Origin: Candidatus Blautia faecipullorum
GTDB taxonomy: Bacteria > Bacillota > Clostridia > Lachnospirales > Lachnospiraceae
Length of the DNA: 46,508 bases
Assembly: GCA_019115125.1 (NCBI GenBank)
Contig: DXEG01000025.1
Span: 1 to 46,508 of the forward strand
Direction of reading: 5' to 3'
Of the stretch, positions 1-8,252 are shown piece after piece (within the stretch, counting starts at the first letter, position 1; each line of letters opens with the position of its first letter). Under the pieces are notes generated by a model, which was given only the letters and a program-made list of their open reading frames with translations, did not search any database and was not told where the DNA came from. Made by a program: the position numbers and the translations under genes.

Positions 1-147
1 AGGATGGGTGAACCATACTCATGGAATGTGGATAACTCATCTGGATTTTGTTGTATATGTGTTTTATATCACACAAATACAAAATCAGGATGAGAAACAA
101 TTGATTTTAATATTTTATTCTTTACCGCTGAGAATGGGAAAAAATGC
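1..147. other. Window start with no gene
   Basis: This AT-rich stretch has no convincing coding region on either strand. The only visible structure is an imperfect inverted repeat, GATTTTGT at 44-51 and ACAAAATC at 79-86. No T-run follows it on either strand, so it is not an obvious terminator. It may be the tail of an upstream intergenic region. Confidence 0.5.
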
Positions 148-176
148 TTTTCATGAATAAGGATATATGTTACAAT
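148..176 (+). promoter_or_regulatory. Predicted sigma-A promoter with extended -10 (cdaA operon)
   Basis: A -35-like TTTTCA at 148-153 is followed by a 17-base spacer and TACAAT at 171-176. A TGT just upstream of the -10 gives an extended -10 element. Transcription would begin near 183 and leave a 5' leader of about 110 bases before the gene at 292. The -35 box is weak. Confidence 0.55.
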
Positions 177-209
177 GCTTTTGTATGGATATTTCACAAT
201 TATAAAGGT

Positions 210-243
210 GTAAAAGGACGGCGGCGTTTTCAGTCGCTTTTAC
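210..243 (+). promoter_or_regulatory. Leader hairpin before the cdaA operon
   Basis: GTAAAAGGAC at 210-219 pairs with GTCGCTTTTAC at 233-243, with one bulged base, and is followed by AATTTCTTTATT. It lies between the predicted promoter and the first gene. It could act as an attenuator or an RNA stability element. The T-tract is interrupted, so a full terminator is not certain. Confidence 0.35.
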
Positions 244-291
244 AATTTCTTTATTGTATTCAGAAACAAAGCAGTTTATAAGGAGTTCAGC

Positions 292-726
292 ATGATCAAT
301 GAAGAAAAAGTTAAGATAATGACGAAGATCGCCATGTATGAGCAGGGCGAAGGCAAAAAATATCTTCCGATCAGCAAATATTACAGAAGCGACTATATAG
401 GGCTGGCGCTGATTAAGAATTTTTTCCTTGTGACGATTGGATATCTGCTTGTGATCGCCGCGGTGGCGGTGTACTTCGGGGAATATCTCATGGAAAATAT
501 CCATAAGATGAATCTGGTCGCGATGGGGATTTATGTGATCGCCGGTTATGTGGCCGCTCTGGTGCTGTATTCTGTGCTGACGTATATTCAATATTCCGTG
601 AAGTATTATATGGCAAAAAAGAGTGTCAGAAATTATTACGCAGAGCTCACGGAGCTGACGAAAATGTACGGCCGTGAGGAAAAAAGAATGTCTGGAAGAG
701 GAACAGCAGGAGGGCGTCGGAAATGA
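292..726 (+). CDS. Small two-span membrane protein, unknown function
   Basis: I do not recognise a named family. The 144-residue protein has a charged N-terminus of about 45 residues and two strongly hydrophobic segments, roughly residues 45-65 and 80-100. A basic C-terminal tail ends in a run of Arg, Gly and Lys. Its ATG follows AAGGAG with good spacing. The stop overlaps the next gene by four bases, which suggests translational coupling to the larger membrane protein at 723. It is the first gene of the apparent cdaA operon, so a cell-envelope or osmotic role is possible, but only its position supports that. The antisense frame over this region is a shadow. Confidence 0.8.
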   Translation: MINEEKVKIMTKIAMYEQGEGKKYLPISKYYRSDYIGLALIKNFFLVTIGYLLVIAAVAVYFGEYLMENIHKMNLVAMGIYVIAGYVAALVLYSVLTYIQYSVKYYMAKKSVRNYYAELTELTKMYGREEKRMSGRGTAGGRRK

Positions 727-1829
727 CAGCATTACTGGAATTTAAGCAGAGGATGAAGGGGCTGTACGCAAAATACGAAATGTATTTGCTTCCCCTGTTC
801 AAATTTATCTTGGCACTGGTCTATTTTATATGGATCAACACCAATATGGGCTATATGAAAGCGCTGAATAATGTATTCATCATGCTGATCCTGGCGCTGA
901 TCTGTTCCATCCTTCCGTCCGGAATGATGATCTTCGCGGGCTTTGCGCTGATGACAGGGCACTGCTACGCGCTTGGTATCGAGGTGGCGGGCATGATGGT
1001 GGTTCTGATCCTGTTTATGATGATCCTGTTTTTGAGATTCACCACAGGAAAGAACATCATCCTGGTTTTCACGCCTCTGGCCTTTGCCTTTGATCTGCCG
1101 GTGCTTCTGCCTGTGGGCTGCGGACTTTTGAGCAGCGCTCTTTCCGCCCTTCCTGCGGCTGGCGGCGTGATCATATATTATTTTGTCAGATTTATCAGAA
1201 TGCAGTCTCAGATCCTCCAGTCTTCCGATATGGAGATCCTGGACCGGCTGACGCTTCTGACGGACGGCATGATGTCCAACGGCGAGATGTGGATCACGGT
1301 GGTGGCCTTTGTGGCAGTGGTGCTGGCCGTAAACCTGATCCGTACAAGGATGTTCGACTACGCGTGGCGTATCGCTATTGTAGCAGGCGGAGTTATTTAT
1401 GTTGTGATCATGCTGGCGGGCAGTTTTTCTTTTGAAATTTCCATTTCTGTACCGTCGCTGATCATCTTCACAGTAGTTGCGGTTCTCATAGGAATCGTAG
1501 TGGAGTTTTTTGTGTTCGGGGGAGATTATACCAGAGCCGAGCGTCTGGAATATGAGGACGATGATTATTATTACTATGTAAAAGCCGTTCCCAAGGCGCT
1601 TGTGGCAACCTCTGAGAGAAATATCAAGAAAATTAACGGAGAGCCCGCCGGGGAGAACCGCAGGCCCCAGGAAAAGGTTGTGAATTATACGGAGCCTCTG
1701 TTCCAGGGAGAAGAACCGCCGGTTCCGAAAAAGTCTCAATCCCAGGACGCGGCGCCGGTGATCCGGAAAGCCGACATGAGCGACGTGGATCTCGAAAAGA
1801 AGCTGGAGGAGTCTCTGAAGGATCTGTAA
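723..1829 (+). CDS. Polytopic membrane protein upstream of cdaA, unknown function
   Basis: This 368-residue protein has about eight hydrophobic segments in residues 20-275. A charged cytosolic-type tail of about 90 residues follows, with a YEDDDYYYYV stretch near residue 275. I see no transporter ATP-binding, permease or enzyme motif that I can name. It overlaps the preceding small membrane protein by four bases and is followed 30 bases later by cdaA, so the three are probably co-transcribed. A partnership with the upstream protein, or an accessory role near the membrane-bound c-di-AMP synthase, is inference from position only. The long antisense frame here is rejected because it is rich in His, Gln and Arg with no membrane or domain logic. 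Confidence 0.8.
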   Translation: MTALLEFKQRMKGLYAKYEMYLLPLFKFILALVYFIWINTNMGYMKALNNVFIMLILALICSILPSGMMIFAGFALMTGHCYALGIEVAGMMVVLILFMMILFLRFTTGKNIILVFTPLAFAFDLPVLLPVGCGLLSSALSALPAAGGVIIYYFVRFIRMQSQILQSSDMEILDRLTLLTDGMMSNGEMWITVVAFVAVVLAVNLIRTRMFDYAWRIAIVAGGVIYVVIMLAGSFSFEISISVPSLIIFTVVAVLIGIVVEFFVFGGDYTRAERLEYEDDDYYYYVKAVPKALVATSERNIKKINGEPAGENRRPQEKVVNYTEPLFQGEEPPVPKKSQSQDAAPVIRKADMSDVDLEKKLEESLKDL

Positions 1830-1859
1830 CCTGCAGAAAATATAAGGAGGGGAGTAATT

Positions 1860-2747
1860 ATGCAGAACATCACGGATATATTAGACAGATATCTTTCGCA
1901 TATTAATATGCCCTCCGTCAATTTTATTGACATCATAGAGATCATACTGATATCCTTTTTTGTGTACCAGTTTATGGTATGGATCAAATCCACCCGCGCT
2001 TATACGGTGCTGAAGGGTCTTCTGATCATAGTGGTCTTTCTGCTGATCGCCTATATTTTCAAGATGACTACAATCCTTTGGATCGTATCGAATCTTGCCA
2101 GCGCGCTGATTACGGCTGTTGTGGTGATCTTTCAGCCGGAGCTGCGCAAGGTGGTGGAGCAGCTTGGTCAGAAAAGGATCATGGCCGCCATCATTCCCTT
2201 TGATTCCGGCAGGGAAGTGAAGGAGCGCTTTACGGACAAGACAGTAAACGAACTGGTAAGAGCCTGCTTTGATATGGGCGAGGTCAAAACCGGCGCTCTC
2301 ATAGTTATCGAGCAGGAAATACGCCTGGACGAGTACATCCGTACAGGGATCAATGTGGACGCGGTTCTGAGCAGCCAGCTTCTGATCAATATATTTGAGC
2401 ATAATACACCGCTTCATGACGGGGCGGTGATCGTAAGGGGAAACAGAGTCGTTGCGGCCACCTGTTATCTGCCGCTCTCCGATAACATGGAGCTGAGCAA
2501 GCAGCTCGGAACCAGGCACAGAGCGGGAGTAGGAATCAGCGAGGTGACGGATTCCGTCACGATCATTGTTTCGGAAGAAACCGGACAGATATCTGTAGCT
2601 CAGGACGGCAGGCTGATGAGAGCGATCACCAGCTCGGATCTGAGAGATATTCTGGAAAAAGCCCAGAATAAAAAAGTAGTGGACAACAGTAAACTGAGGC
2701 AGCTTTTGAAGGGGAGGGTGAAGCATGAGGGAAAAACTGACAAATAA
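1860..2747 (+). CDS. cdaA: Diadenylate cyclase CdaA (c-di-AMP synthase)
   Basis: CdaA condenses two ATP into cyclic di-AMP, which controls potassium and osmolyte transport and wall homeostasis in Gram-positive bacteria. The 295-residue length fits the family. Three hydrophobic segments lie in about residues 22-93, followed by the DAC domain. Both hallmark motifs are present: DGA at 187-189 (in LHDGAVIV) and GTRHR at 217-221. The ATG follows AAGGAGG. The 3' end overlaps cdaR by 23 bases, the usual arrangement, and CdaR normally modulates CdaA. glmM, often third in such operons, is absent here and an HPr gene follows cdaR. Confidence 0.97.
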   Translation: MQNITDILDRYLSHINMPSVNFIDIIEIILISFFVYQFMVWIKSTRAYTVLKGLLIIVVFLLIAYIFKMTTILWIVSNLASALITAVVVIFQPELRKVVEQLGQKRIMAAIIPFDSGREVKERFTDKTVNELVRACFDMGEVKTGALIVIEQEIRLDEYIRTGINVDAVLSSQLLINIFEHNTPLHDGAVIVRGNRVVAATCYLPLSDNMELSKQLGTRHRAGVGISEVTDSVTIIVSEETGQISVAQDGRLMRAITSSDLRDILEKAQNKKVVDNSKLRQLLKGRVKHEGKTDK

Positions 2748-4005
2748 TATCCTTCTGAAGTTCCTGTCTCTTGTCATTGCCTTTCTTGTCTGGCTGATCG
2801 TAGTAAACGCGGACAATCCTATTATTACGGAATCCTTTAACGTTACGGATGTACAGCTTCTGAACGAGGCTTACATAGACGCGGACGGAAAAATGTGCAT
2901 GCAGGATGAGGAGCAGGCTCCCATCCGCGTGACAATCAAGGCGGAAAGGAAAATTCTGGACAAAATCTCCGCCGCGGATATCCGGGCAGTTGCGGATCTG
3001 CAGCAGGCGGTAAGTCTTGATACGGATCCGGTAATGGTTCCTGTCGTGGCATCCTGCGAAGGCATTGCCCAGGATGATATTCAGGTGTATCCCCAGAATC
3101 TGAGTCTTCATGTGGAGGATAAATCTACCCAGGAATTTGTGGTAAATGTGACAACGAACAACACAAGGCCGGACAGGGGCTATGAGGTGGGGGCGCTGAC
3201 TTCTAATCCGGAGAAACTCAAAATTACAGGACCGGTTTCTCTGATTAATAAAATAGATAAAGTAAACGCCGCAGTGGATGTGGCCGATGCGTCGGAAGAT
3301 GTGACGGCGGAGACAGAGGTGACCGTTATTGATAAAAACGGCGAGGCGTTTTCTGATGCGGATATGAGCTATCTGAACGTATCTCAGGTTTATGTGACCG
3401 CCAGATTGTGGAAGGTGCGTTCTGATGTGAAGATAAGGGCTGAATATTCCGGCGTTCCCGCGGACGGCTATGTAGCCGAAAGCGTGACTACCACTCCCAA
3501 TGTGATCAGTGTGGCGGGAAGCAATTCAGCGCTGGAGACGCTGGAGGAGCAGAATAATACGATCTGGATACCTGCGGAGGCGGTTGATATTTCCGGCAAG
3601 AGTACTGATCACGAAGAGAAGGTAAATGTTTCCGATTATCTTCCGGAGGGGCTGAAGCTGACCGCGGATTCCAGCGAAGATCTTTTCGTGCGGGTGAATA
3701 TCCTGCCCGAAGGAAGTACAGTTTGTGAGATTCCTACCAAGAACATTGTGGTGGAGAACGCTCCTGCCAGAATGCAGGTAGCCTTCGACACGGCGATGAT
3801 CGAGGTTCGGATAAAAAAAGCAAGCGCGGATATGGATGAGCTGACAGAGAACGACATCAAGGCATCCATAGATATTGAAGAGCAGGGAGAGGGAAGCTAT
3901 GAGCTGCCGGTGAAGATCAAACTCCCTGAAGGATATGAGCTTGTGGATGAGGTGACTACGGGCGTGGAGGTTTCCAGGATCTCCACCACAGATGAAACCA
4001 GCTAA
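2725..4005 (+). CDS. cdaR: CdaR / YbbR-domain regulator of CdaA
   Basis: The 426-residue protein has a short cytosolic N-terminus and one membrane segment at about residues 8-27, ending in WLIVVNADNP. The rest is a long extracytoplasmic region of YbbR-type beta-rich repeats of about 80-90 residues each. In characterised systems CdaR binds CdaA through the membrane and changes c-di-AMP output. The C-terminus is Ser/Thr-rich without an LPXTG motif. It starts inside the last codons of cdaA, which points to coupled translation. Family assignment is firm, but whether it activates or represses CdaA cannot be read from sequence. Confidence 0.93.
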   Translation: MREKLTNNILLKFLSLVIAFLVWLIVVNADNPIITESFNVTDVQLLNEAYIDADGKMCMQDEEQAPIRVTIKAERKILDKISAADIRAVADLQQAVSLDTDPVMVPVVASCEGIAQDDIQVYPQNLSLHVEDKSTQEFVVNVTTNNTRPDRGYEVGALTSNPEKLKITGPVSLINKIDKVNAAVDVADASEDVTAETEVTVIDKNGEAFSDADMSYLNVSQVYVTARLWKVRSDVKIRAEYSGVPADGYVAESVTTTPNVISVAGSNSALETLEEQNNTIWIPAEAVDISGKSTDHEEKVNVSDYLPEGLKLTADSSEDLFVRVNILPEGSTVCEIPTKNIVVENAPARMQVAFDTAMIEVRIKKASADMDELTENDIKASIDIEEQGEGSYELPVKIKLPEGYELVDEVTTGVEVSRISTTDETS

Positions 4006-4020
4006 ACAGGAGACAGAAAT

Positions 4021-4284
4021 ATGGTCAGTCAGAAGATTACCATTATAAATCCGTCGGGGCTTCACCTGCGGCCCGCCGGAAATTTGTGCAACGAGGCTCT
4101 GAAATATAATTCAGCGATCACTTTTTCCTTTGACGGAGGAACCGCCAACGCGAAAAGTGTGTTGAGCGTACTTGGAGCCTGTGTGAAATGCGGGGACGAA
4201 ATTGAGCTTATCTGTGAAGGCGCAGATGAGCGGGAGGCAATGGAAGCTTTGGCGGCTGCTATCAGCAGCGGCCTTGGTGAATAA
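4021..4284 (+). CDS. HPr-family phosphocarrier protein
   Basis: At 87 residues this is a normal-length HPr. The phosphorylatable histidine is His15 in GLHLRPAG. The regulatory serine is kept as Ser46 in ANAKSVL, so both PEP-dependent (His15) and HPr-kinase-dependent (Ser46) phosphorylation look possible. It therefore looks like a functional PTS or regulatory HPr and not a Crh type, which lacks His15. It lies 15 bases after cdaR and probably shares its transcript. This would link carbon status and c-di-AMP genes at the level of expression. It could be a second HPr rather than the main ptsH, because no ptsI is in the window. Confidence 0.93.
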   Translation: MVSQKITIINPSGLHLRPAGNLCNEALKYNSAITFSFDGGTANAKSVLSVLGACVKCGDEIELICEGADEREAMEALAAAISSGLGE

Positions 4285-4319
4285 AAATGCAGTATTTAAA
4301 GGGATAAGGAGGAAGTACG

Positions 4320-7007
4320 TTGAAAAAAAGAATTGTGGCGGTTCTGTTAAGCCTGACACTCAGTTCGGCTATGCTGACAGAAGCCGGTGCAGCAGCTTTA
4401 CCCGACGTGACAGCGGAAGCTCAAACGGCGGATGACGGAATGTTTACCGATACGTCCGGCACCGGAACAGAGGCTGACACAGAATCAGTAACAGGAGACG
4501 AGAGAAATGATGTTGTTGATGCTGGAACCGGAACCGAAGTAATTACCGGGGACGGCGCGGCAGATGCGACAGAGCCATCTGTTGACGGCGAAGGAGAAAT
4601 TATTGATGATTCTATAATCGTTGAAGAGGAAACCGGTGAAAAACAGGAGACTCCCGACGTGGAATCATCAGAGGTTCAGCCGGAAATAGAATTTACAGAC
4701 GGTCTGTTTGTTTCAGAACCTGATGCTGTAAATCCTGACTTGAAGGCCGAGGAGGAGGATGCCCAGGCAGCGGCGGCTTCGGTGGAGGCTGAGGGCAAAC
4801 TTCTTTATACACGCTGGCAGCAGCCATCCAGCGGCAAATGGAAGCTTCAGAAGCTTCCGGAAGCAGCGCCGGATGCACAGACAGCAGATACCGTTCAGGT
4901 ATCCCAGGATGCGGCGGGAGCAGCGGATCAGGTTCTTGAGGACAGTGAAGCCGCGGCAGAAATTATCCCTGCGGCAGAGAACGAGGTTTCCGCGGCCGGA
5001 GAGACTGAGTCTCCGGATATGTCTGTACCCGCAGAGGAAAGTCTGACAGTGGAAGAGGACAGCGCAGCGGAGGCTGGGGATGAAGCGGCTGAAGAGTATT
5101 ATACCGCTGCCGACGGTCTTGTTACGATCACCACGATCGATATGACCGGAAAGACTTTAGCTACAGGTACATATCTCTTTGACGAGAATGGGTATCTGGT
5201 AACCGGAAGAAAGGTTGTTAAAAAGGGAACGCCGGGATTCAGCTATGGTTCAGACGCTGAGTTTTATTTCCTTCCCGCGGCCAAGGCTACAGTGACGAAC
5301 ACCAATACAGAAGCGGGAAAAAATCTGACGCCCTATAATTCCAAGCTGGGGCAGATGCAGAAAAATGTAGACTGGCTCTGGGACGGCGGCGCTTTCCATA
5401 ATTATGGTTCCGACGGACGGGCGGAGACGATCGCGGCGAATAAAATCTACAAAATCGGTTCAGACTATTATTACCTGCTTTCCGGCGGTAAACCCTATGT
5501 GGGTCAAAAGAAGACCACCTATAACAACAGAACAGGTCTGTATTATTTTGGAGCGGCTTCCAGTTCCACCGATATTCCCGGAAAGATGAAAAGGAATGCC
5601 TGGGTAAACCGCAGCATGCCAAAGGGAACACAGTGGCTCTATTTCGGAAATGACGGACGTTGGGAAAAGAAAGGCTGCGGCGCGTACAAGGTCCTTCCTT
5701 CCAGGGATGCGCTTTACCTGTTGGATAACAATGGATACCTAGTAAAAAACAAACAGGTTAAGGCTGCAAACGGATATTATTATATGTCCAACAAATATGC
5801 TCAGGTTTACAGAAACAGACTGATCAAAATCGGAAATTACAGATATTACTTTATCGGGGACGGACGCCGTGCTACTTATGTAAACCGTTGGGTTCGTCTG
5901 CCCGGTGCCGGAAACCGTTATTATTATTTCGGAAGTGTAAGAGGAAGAATTCAGGAAAAACGCGGCTTCCAGAAGATTACAGTCGGCGGTAAATTTATCG
6001 GCTGGTTCTACTTCTCAAATGCTGGAAACCACTATATTGACTATTTCTCCGGCGGAAGATATTTCCTTCCGGACGGCCGCATGGCCAGCGGTCTCTGCAA
6101 GGTGGACGGACGCTACTATTTCTTTGAGCGTTCTTCCAGTACCACATACCGTGGAAAGATGTACAAGGGAACCTGGATCAAGTATAATAACAAATATTAT
6201 TATGCGGCAAGCAACGGCCTTCTGGCTACCAACGGATGGAGAACAATCGGCGGCTCCTACTATTATTTTAAGAATTGTACAGCTCTCACCAACTACAACA
6301 TTAAGAAAGACAATGTATACGGACGTCTGGACAGCAGAGGCAAGTTTGTGACAGGATGGATGGTTGCAAATGACTCCAAGAACAGAGCCCGTTATATGGA
6401 TCCTTCAACAGGAAGATTCCTGAAGAATACCTCCAAGAAGATTGACGGCCTGCTTTACTATTTCGACAGCAACGGTTACAGAAAGACAGACCTGACGAAC
6501 ATTTACAAGGGACCGTATTATCTGGAGGTTGACCGTGTAAACGGCGTTATGACGGCCTTTAACAGCAACAGGACAGTGCCTGTGAAGACTATCCGTGTTT
6601 CAGTAGGCCTGCCCTCTACTCCGACTCCGTTATCACCGGCAGGCTCCTATTATAAGGTTAAACGGGCTGACCGCTGGCAGCTTCTGATGGGACCGTCCTG
6701 GGGACAGTACGGAAGCCATGTAACAGGCGGCATCTACGTTCACTCTGTAGCGAGCGGATTGATGAACGCGAACAACCTTCCGGCAGGCGAGTATCTGAAG
6801 CTTGGAAGTCCGGCCTCTCACGGATGTATCCGCTGCTGCGTGGCGGACGCCAAGTGGGTATGGGAAAACTGCAACGGAGCGCGAATGAAAATTTTCGATG
6901 GCAAATACCAGGCTGACGAATGTTTCAAGGGACCGTTGGGAAGAAATCCGCTGACGCCATTAAGAGGAAGCGGCACCTTCGATCCTACAGACCCCATCTA
7001 CAACTGA
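4320..7007 (+). CDS. Secreted L,D-transpeptidase (YkuD) with cell-wall-binding-type repeats
   Basis: The 895-residue protein starts at a TTG preceded by AAGGAGG and begins with a signal peptide (KKR, then a hydrophobic stretch to about residue 27). Residues about 30-270 are an acidic low-complexity region. Residues about 270-740 carry many aromatic repeats with YYY, YYF and GWxx patterns, resembling choline- or glucan-binding repeats. The C-terminal domain is YkuD-like: His808 in GGIYVHS and the SHGCIR motif at 833-838 with catalytic Cys836. Such enzymes make 3-3 peptide crosslinks or attach proteins to peptidoglycan. A second cysteine pair (CC at 839-840) follows the motif. It lies 35 bases after HPr and upstream of the polysaccharide cluster. 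The repeat ligand is unknown. Confidence 0.9.
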   Translation: MKKRIVAVLLSLTLSSAMLTEAGAAALPDVTAEAQTADDGMFTDTSGTGTEADTESVTGDERNDVVDAGTGTEVITGDGAADATEPSVDGEGEIIDDSIIVEEETGEKQETPDVESSEVQPEIEFTDGLFVSEPDAVNPDLKAEEEDAQAAAASVEAEGKLLYTRWQQPSSGKWKLQKLPEAAPDAQTADTVQVSQDAAGAADQVLEDSEAAAEIIPAAENEVSAAGETESPDMSVPAEESLTVEEDSAAEAGDEAAEEYYTAADGLVTITTIDMTGKTLATGTYLFDENGYLVTGRKVVKKGTPGFSYGSDAEFYFLPAAKATVTNTNTEAGKNLTPYNSKLGQMQKNVDWLWDGGAFHNYGSDGRAETIAANKIYKIGSDYYYLLSGGKPYVGQKKTTYNNRTGLYYFGAASSSTDIPGKMKRNAWVNRSMPKGTQWLYFGNDGRWEKKGCGAYKVLPSRDALYLLDNNGYLVKNKQVKAANGYYYMSNKYAQVYRNRLIKIGNYRYYFIGDGRRATYVNRWVRLPGAGNRYYYFGSVRGRIQEKRGFQKITVGGKFIGWFYFSNAGNHYIDYFSGGRYFLPDGRMASGLCKVDGRYYFFERSSSTTYRGKMYKGTWIKYNNKYYYAASNGLLATNGWRTIGGSYYYFKNCTALTNYNIKKDNVYGRLDSRGKFVTGWMVANDSKNRARYMDPSTGRFLKNTSKKIDGLLYYFDSNGYRKTDLTNIYKGPYYLEVDRVNGVMTAFNSNRTVPVKTIRVSVGLPSTPTPLSPAGSYYKVKRADRWQLLMGPSWGQYGSHVTGGIYVHSVASGLMNANNLPAGEYLKLGSPASHGCIRCCVADAKWVWENCNGARMKIFDGKYQADECFKGPLGRNPLTPLRGSGTFDPTDPIYN

Positions 7008-7029
7008 TCAATAACAGCAAATAAAAATA

Positions 7030-7060
7030 AAACGCTCTCCCCAAGGGGAGGGCGTTTCTC
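7030..7060 (+). terminator. Candidate terminator between the L,D-transpeptidase gene and rfbB
   Basis: AAACGCTCTCCCC at 7030-7042 pairs with GGGGAGGGCGTTT at 7045-7057, with one G-T wobble and a tight AA/CAAG loop. It ends in TTTCTC, so the U-tract is short. The rfbB ribosome site AGGAGG follows directly, so this may be a partial terminator or an attenuator that sets cluster expression. Confidence 0.5.
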
Positions 7061-7074
7061 AGGAGGAAGAAAAT

Positions 7075-8157
7075 ATGAGAACATACCTGGTAACAGGCGG
7101 AGCGGGATTTATCGGATCCAACTATATTCATTATATGTTCGAGAAATACGGAAATGAGATCCGCATCATCAATGTGGATAAGCTTACCTATGCGGGCAAT
7201 CTGGAGAATCTGAAGGATATTGAGGACAGGGACAATTACACCTTTGTGAGAGCGGATATCTGCGACAGCGAAGCGATCATGAAGATTTTTGACGAGAACG
7301 ATATTGACCGTGTGGTGCACTTTGCCGCGGAAAGTCATGTAGACAGAAGCATCCGCAACCCGGAGGTTTTTGTAAAGACAAATGTTCTCGGAACGCTGGT
7401 AATGCTGAACGCGGCCAAAGCGGCCTGGGAGCTGCCGGACGGAAGCTTTAAGCCGGGCAAGAAATTCCTTCATGTTTCCACAGACGAGGTGTACGGCTCC
7501 CTGGAGGATGAGGGCGGTTATTTTTATGAGACGACTCCCTATGATCCCCACAGCCCCTATTCCGCCAGCAAGGCTTCTTCAGATATGCTGGTGAAATCCT
7601 ATATGGATACCTACAAATTCCCGGCGAATATCACCAACTGCAGCAACAATTACGGACCCTATCAGTTCCCGGAGAAGCTGATCCCGCTGATCATCAACAA
7701 CGCCCTTCAGGGAAAGAAGCTTCCGGTATACGGAGACGGCAAGAACGTCCGCGACTGGCTGTACGTCATGGATCATGCAAAGGGAATCGACATGGTGCAG
7801 GAGAAGGGCCGTCTTTTTGAGACCTATAATATCGGCGGTCACAATGAAAAACAGAATATCCAGATCATTCATATTATTCTGGATACTCTGAAGGAAATGC
7901 TTCCCGAAAGCGATCCCAGAAGAGTTCATATCAGCGACGATCTGATCACCTATGTGGAGGACCGGAAGGGCCATGACCGCCGCTATGCCATTGCTCCGGA
8001 CAAGATCAAAGAAGAGGTGGGCTGGTATCCGGAAACCTGCTTTGAGGATGGAATCCGTCTTACCATTCAGTGGTTCTTCGAGCACGAGGACTGGATGAGA
8101 AACGTAACCAGCGGAGACTACCAGAAATATTATGATGAAATGTACAAGACAAAATAA
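7075..8157 (+). CDS. rfbB: dTDP-glucose 4,6-dehydratase
   Basis: RfbB converts dTDP-glucose to dTDP-4-keto-6-deoxyglucose. This is the branch-point intermediate for both dTDP-rhamnose (RfbC, RfbD) and dTDP-4-amino-4,6-dideoxyhexoses (WecE-like aminotransferase at 13347). The 360-residue protein has the NAD-binding GGAGFIG motif at 8-14, STDEVYG starting at 135, and the YxxxK active-site pair Tyr162/Lys166 in YSASK. The ATG follows AGGAGG. It heads the polysaccharide cluster. The other three rhamnose genes lie well downstream and are separated by unrelated modules, so RfbB supply serves two sugar pathways here. Confidence 0.97.
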   Translation: MRTYLVTGGAGFIGSNYIHYMFEKYGNEIRIINVDKLTYAGNLENLKDIEDRDNYTFVRADICDSEAIMKIFDENDIDRVVHFAAESHVDRSIRNPEVFVKTNVLGTLVMLNAAKAAWELPDGSFKPGKKFLHVSTDEVYGSLEDEGGYFYETTPYDPHSPYSASKASSDMLVKSYMDTYKFPANITNCSNNYGPYQFPEKLIPLIINNALQGKKLPVYGDGKNVRDWLYVMDHAKGIDMVQEKGRLFETYNIGGHNEKQNIQIIHIILDTLKEMLPESDPRRVHISDDLITYVEDRKGHDRRYAIAPDKIKEEVGWYPETCFEDGIRLTIQWFFEHEDWMRNVTSGDYQKYYDEMYKTK

Positions 8158-8186
8158 AACGCTCCGATAGAGTTCTTAGGAGAAAA

Positions 8187-8232
8187 GGGATGCTGCAGGT
8201 GTTCGGATTCATTCGGATGGTTGCAGCATTTC
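8187..8232 (+). promoter_or_regulatory. Intergenic hairpin between rfbB and the ATP-grasp/PLP gene
   Basis: GGGATGCTGCA at 8187-8197 pairs with TGCAGCATTTC at 8222-8232 (11 pairs, two of them G-T). The loop contains a repeated TTCGGAT. The downstream bases are TCCTGTTTGG, a poor U-tract, so it could be a partial terminator, an mRNA stability element or an attenuator separating rfbB from the aminosugar module. Confidence 0.4.
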
Positions 8233-8252
8233 CTGTTTGGGAGAAATGATAA

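Noticed and set aside
44..86. Inverted repeat as a terminator for an upstream gene
   Set aside because: No T-run follows the hairpin on either strand and no gene end is visible in the window.
732..1739. 335-codon minus-strand frame opposite the membrane protein gene
   Set aside because: It is rich in His, Gln, Arg and Asp, has no ribosome site and lies fully opposite a membrane protein with good start context.
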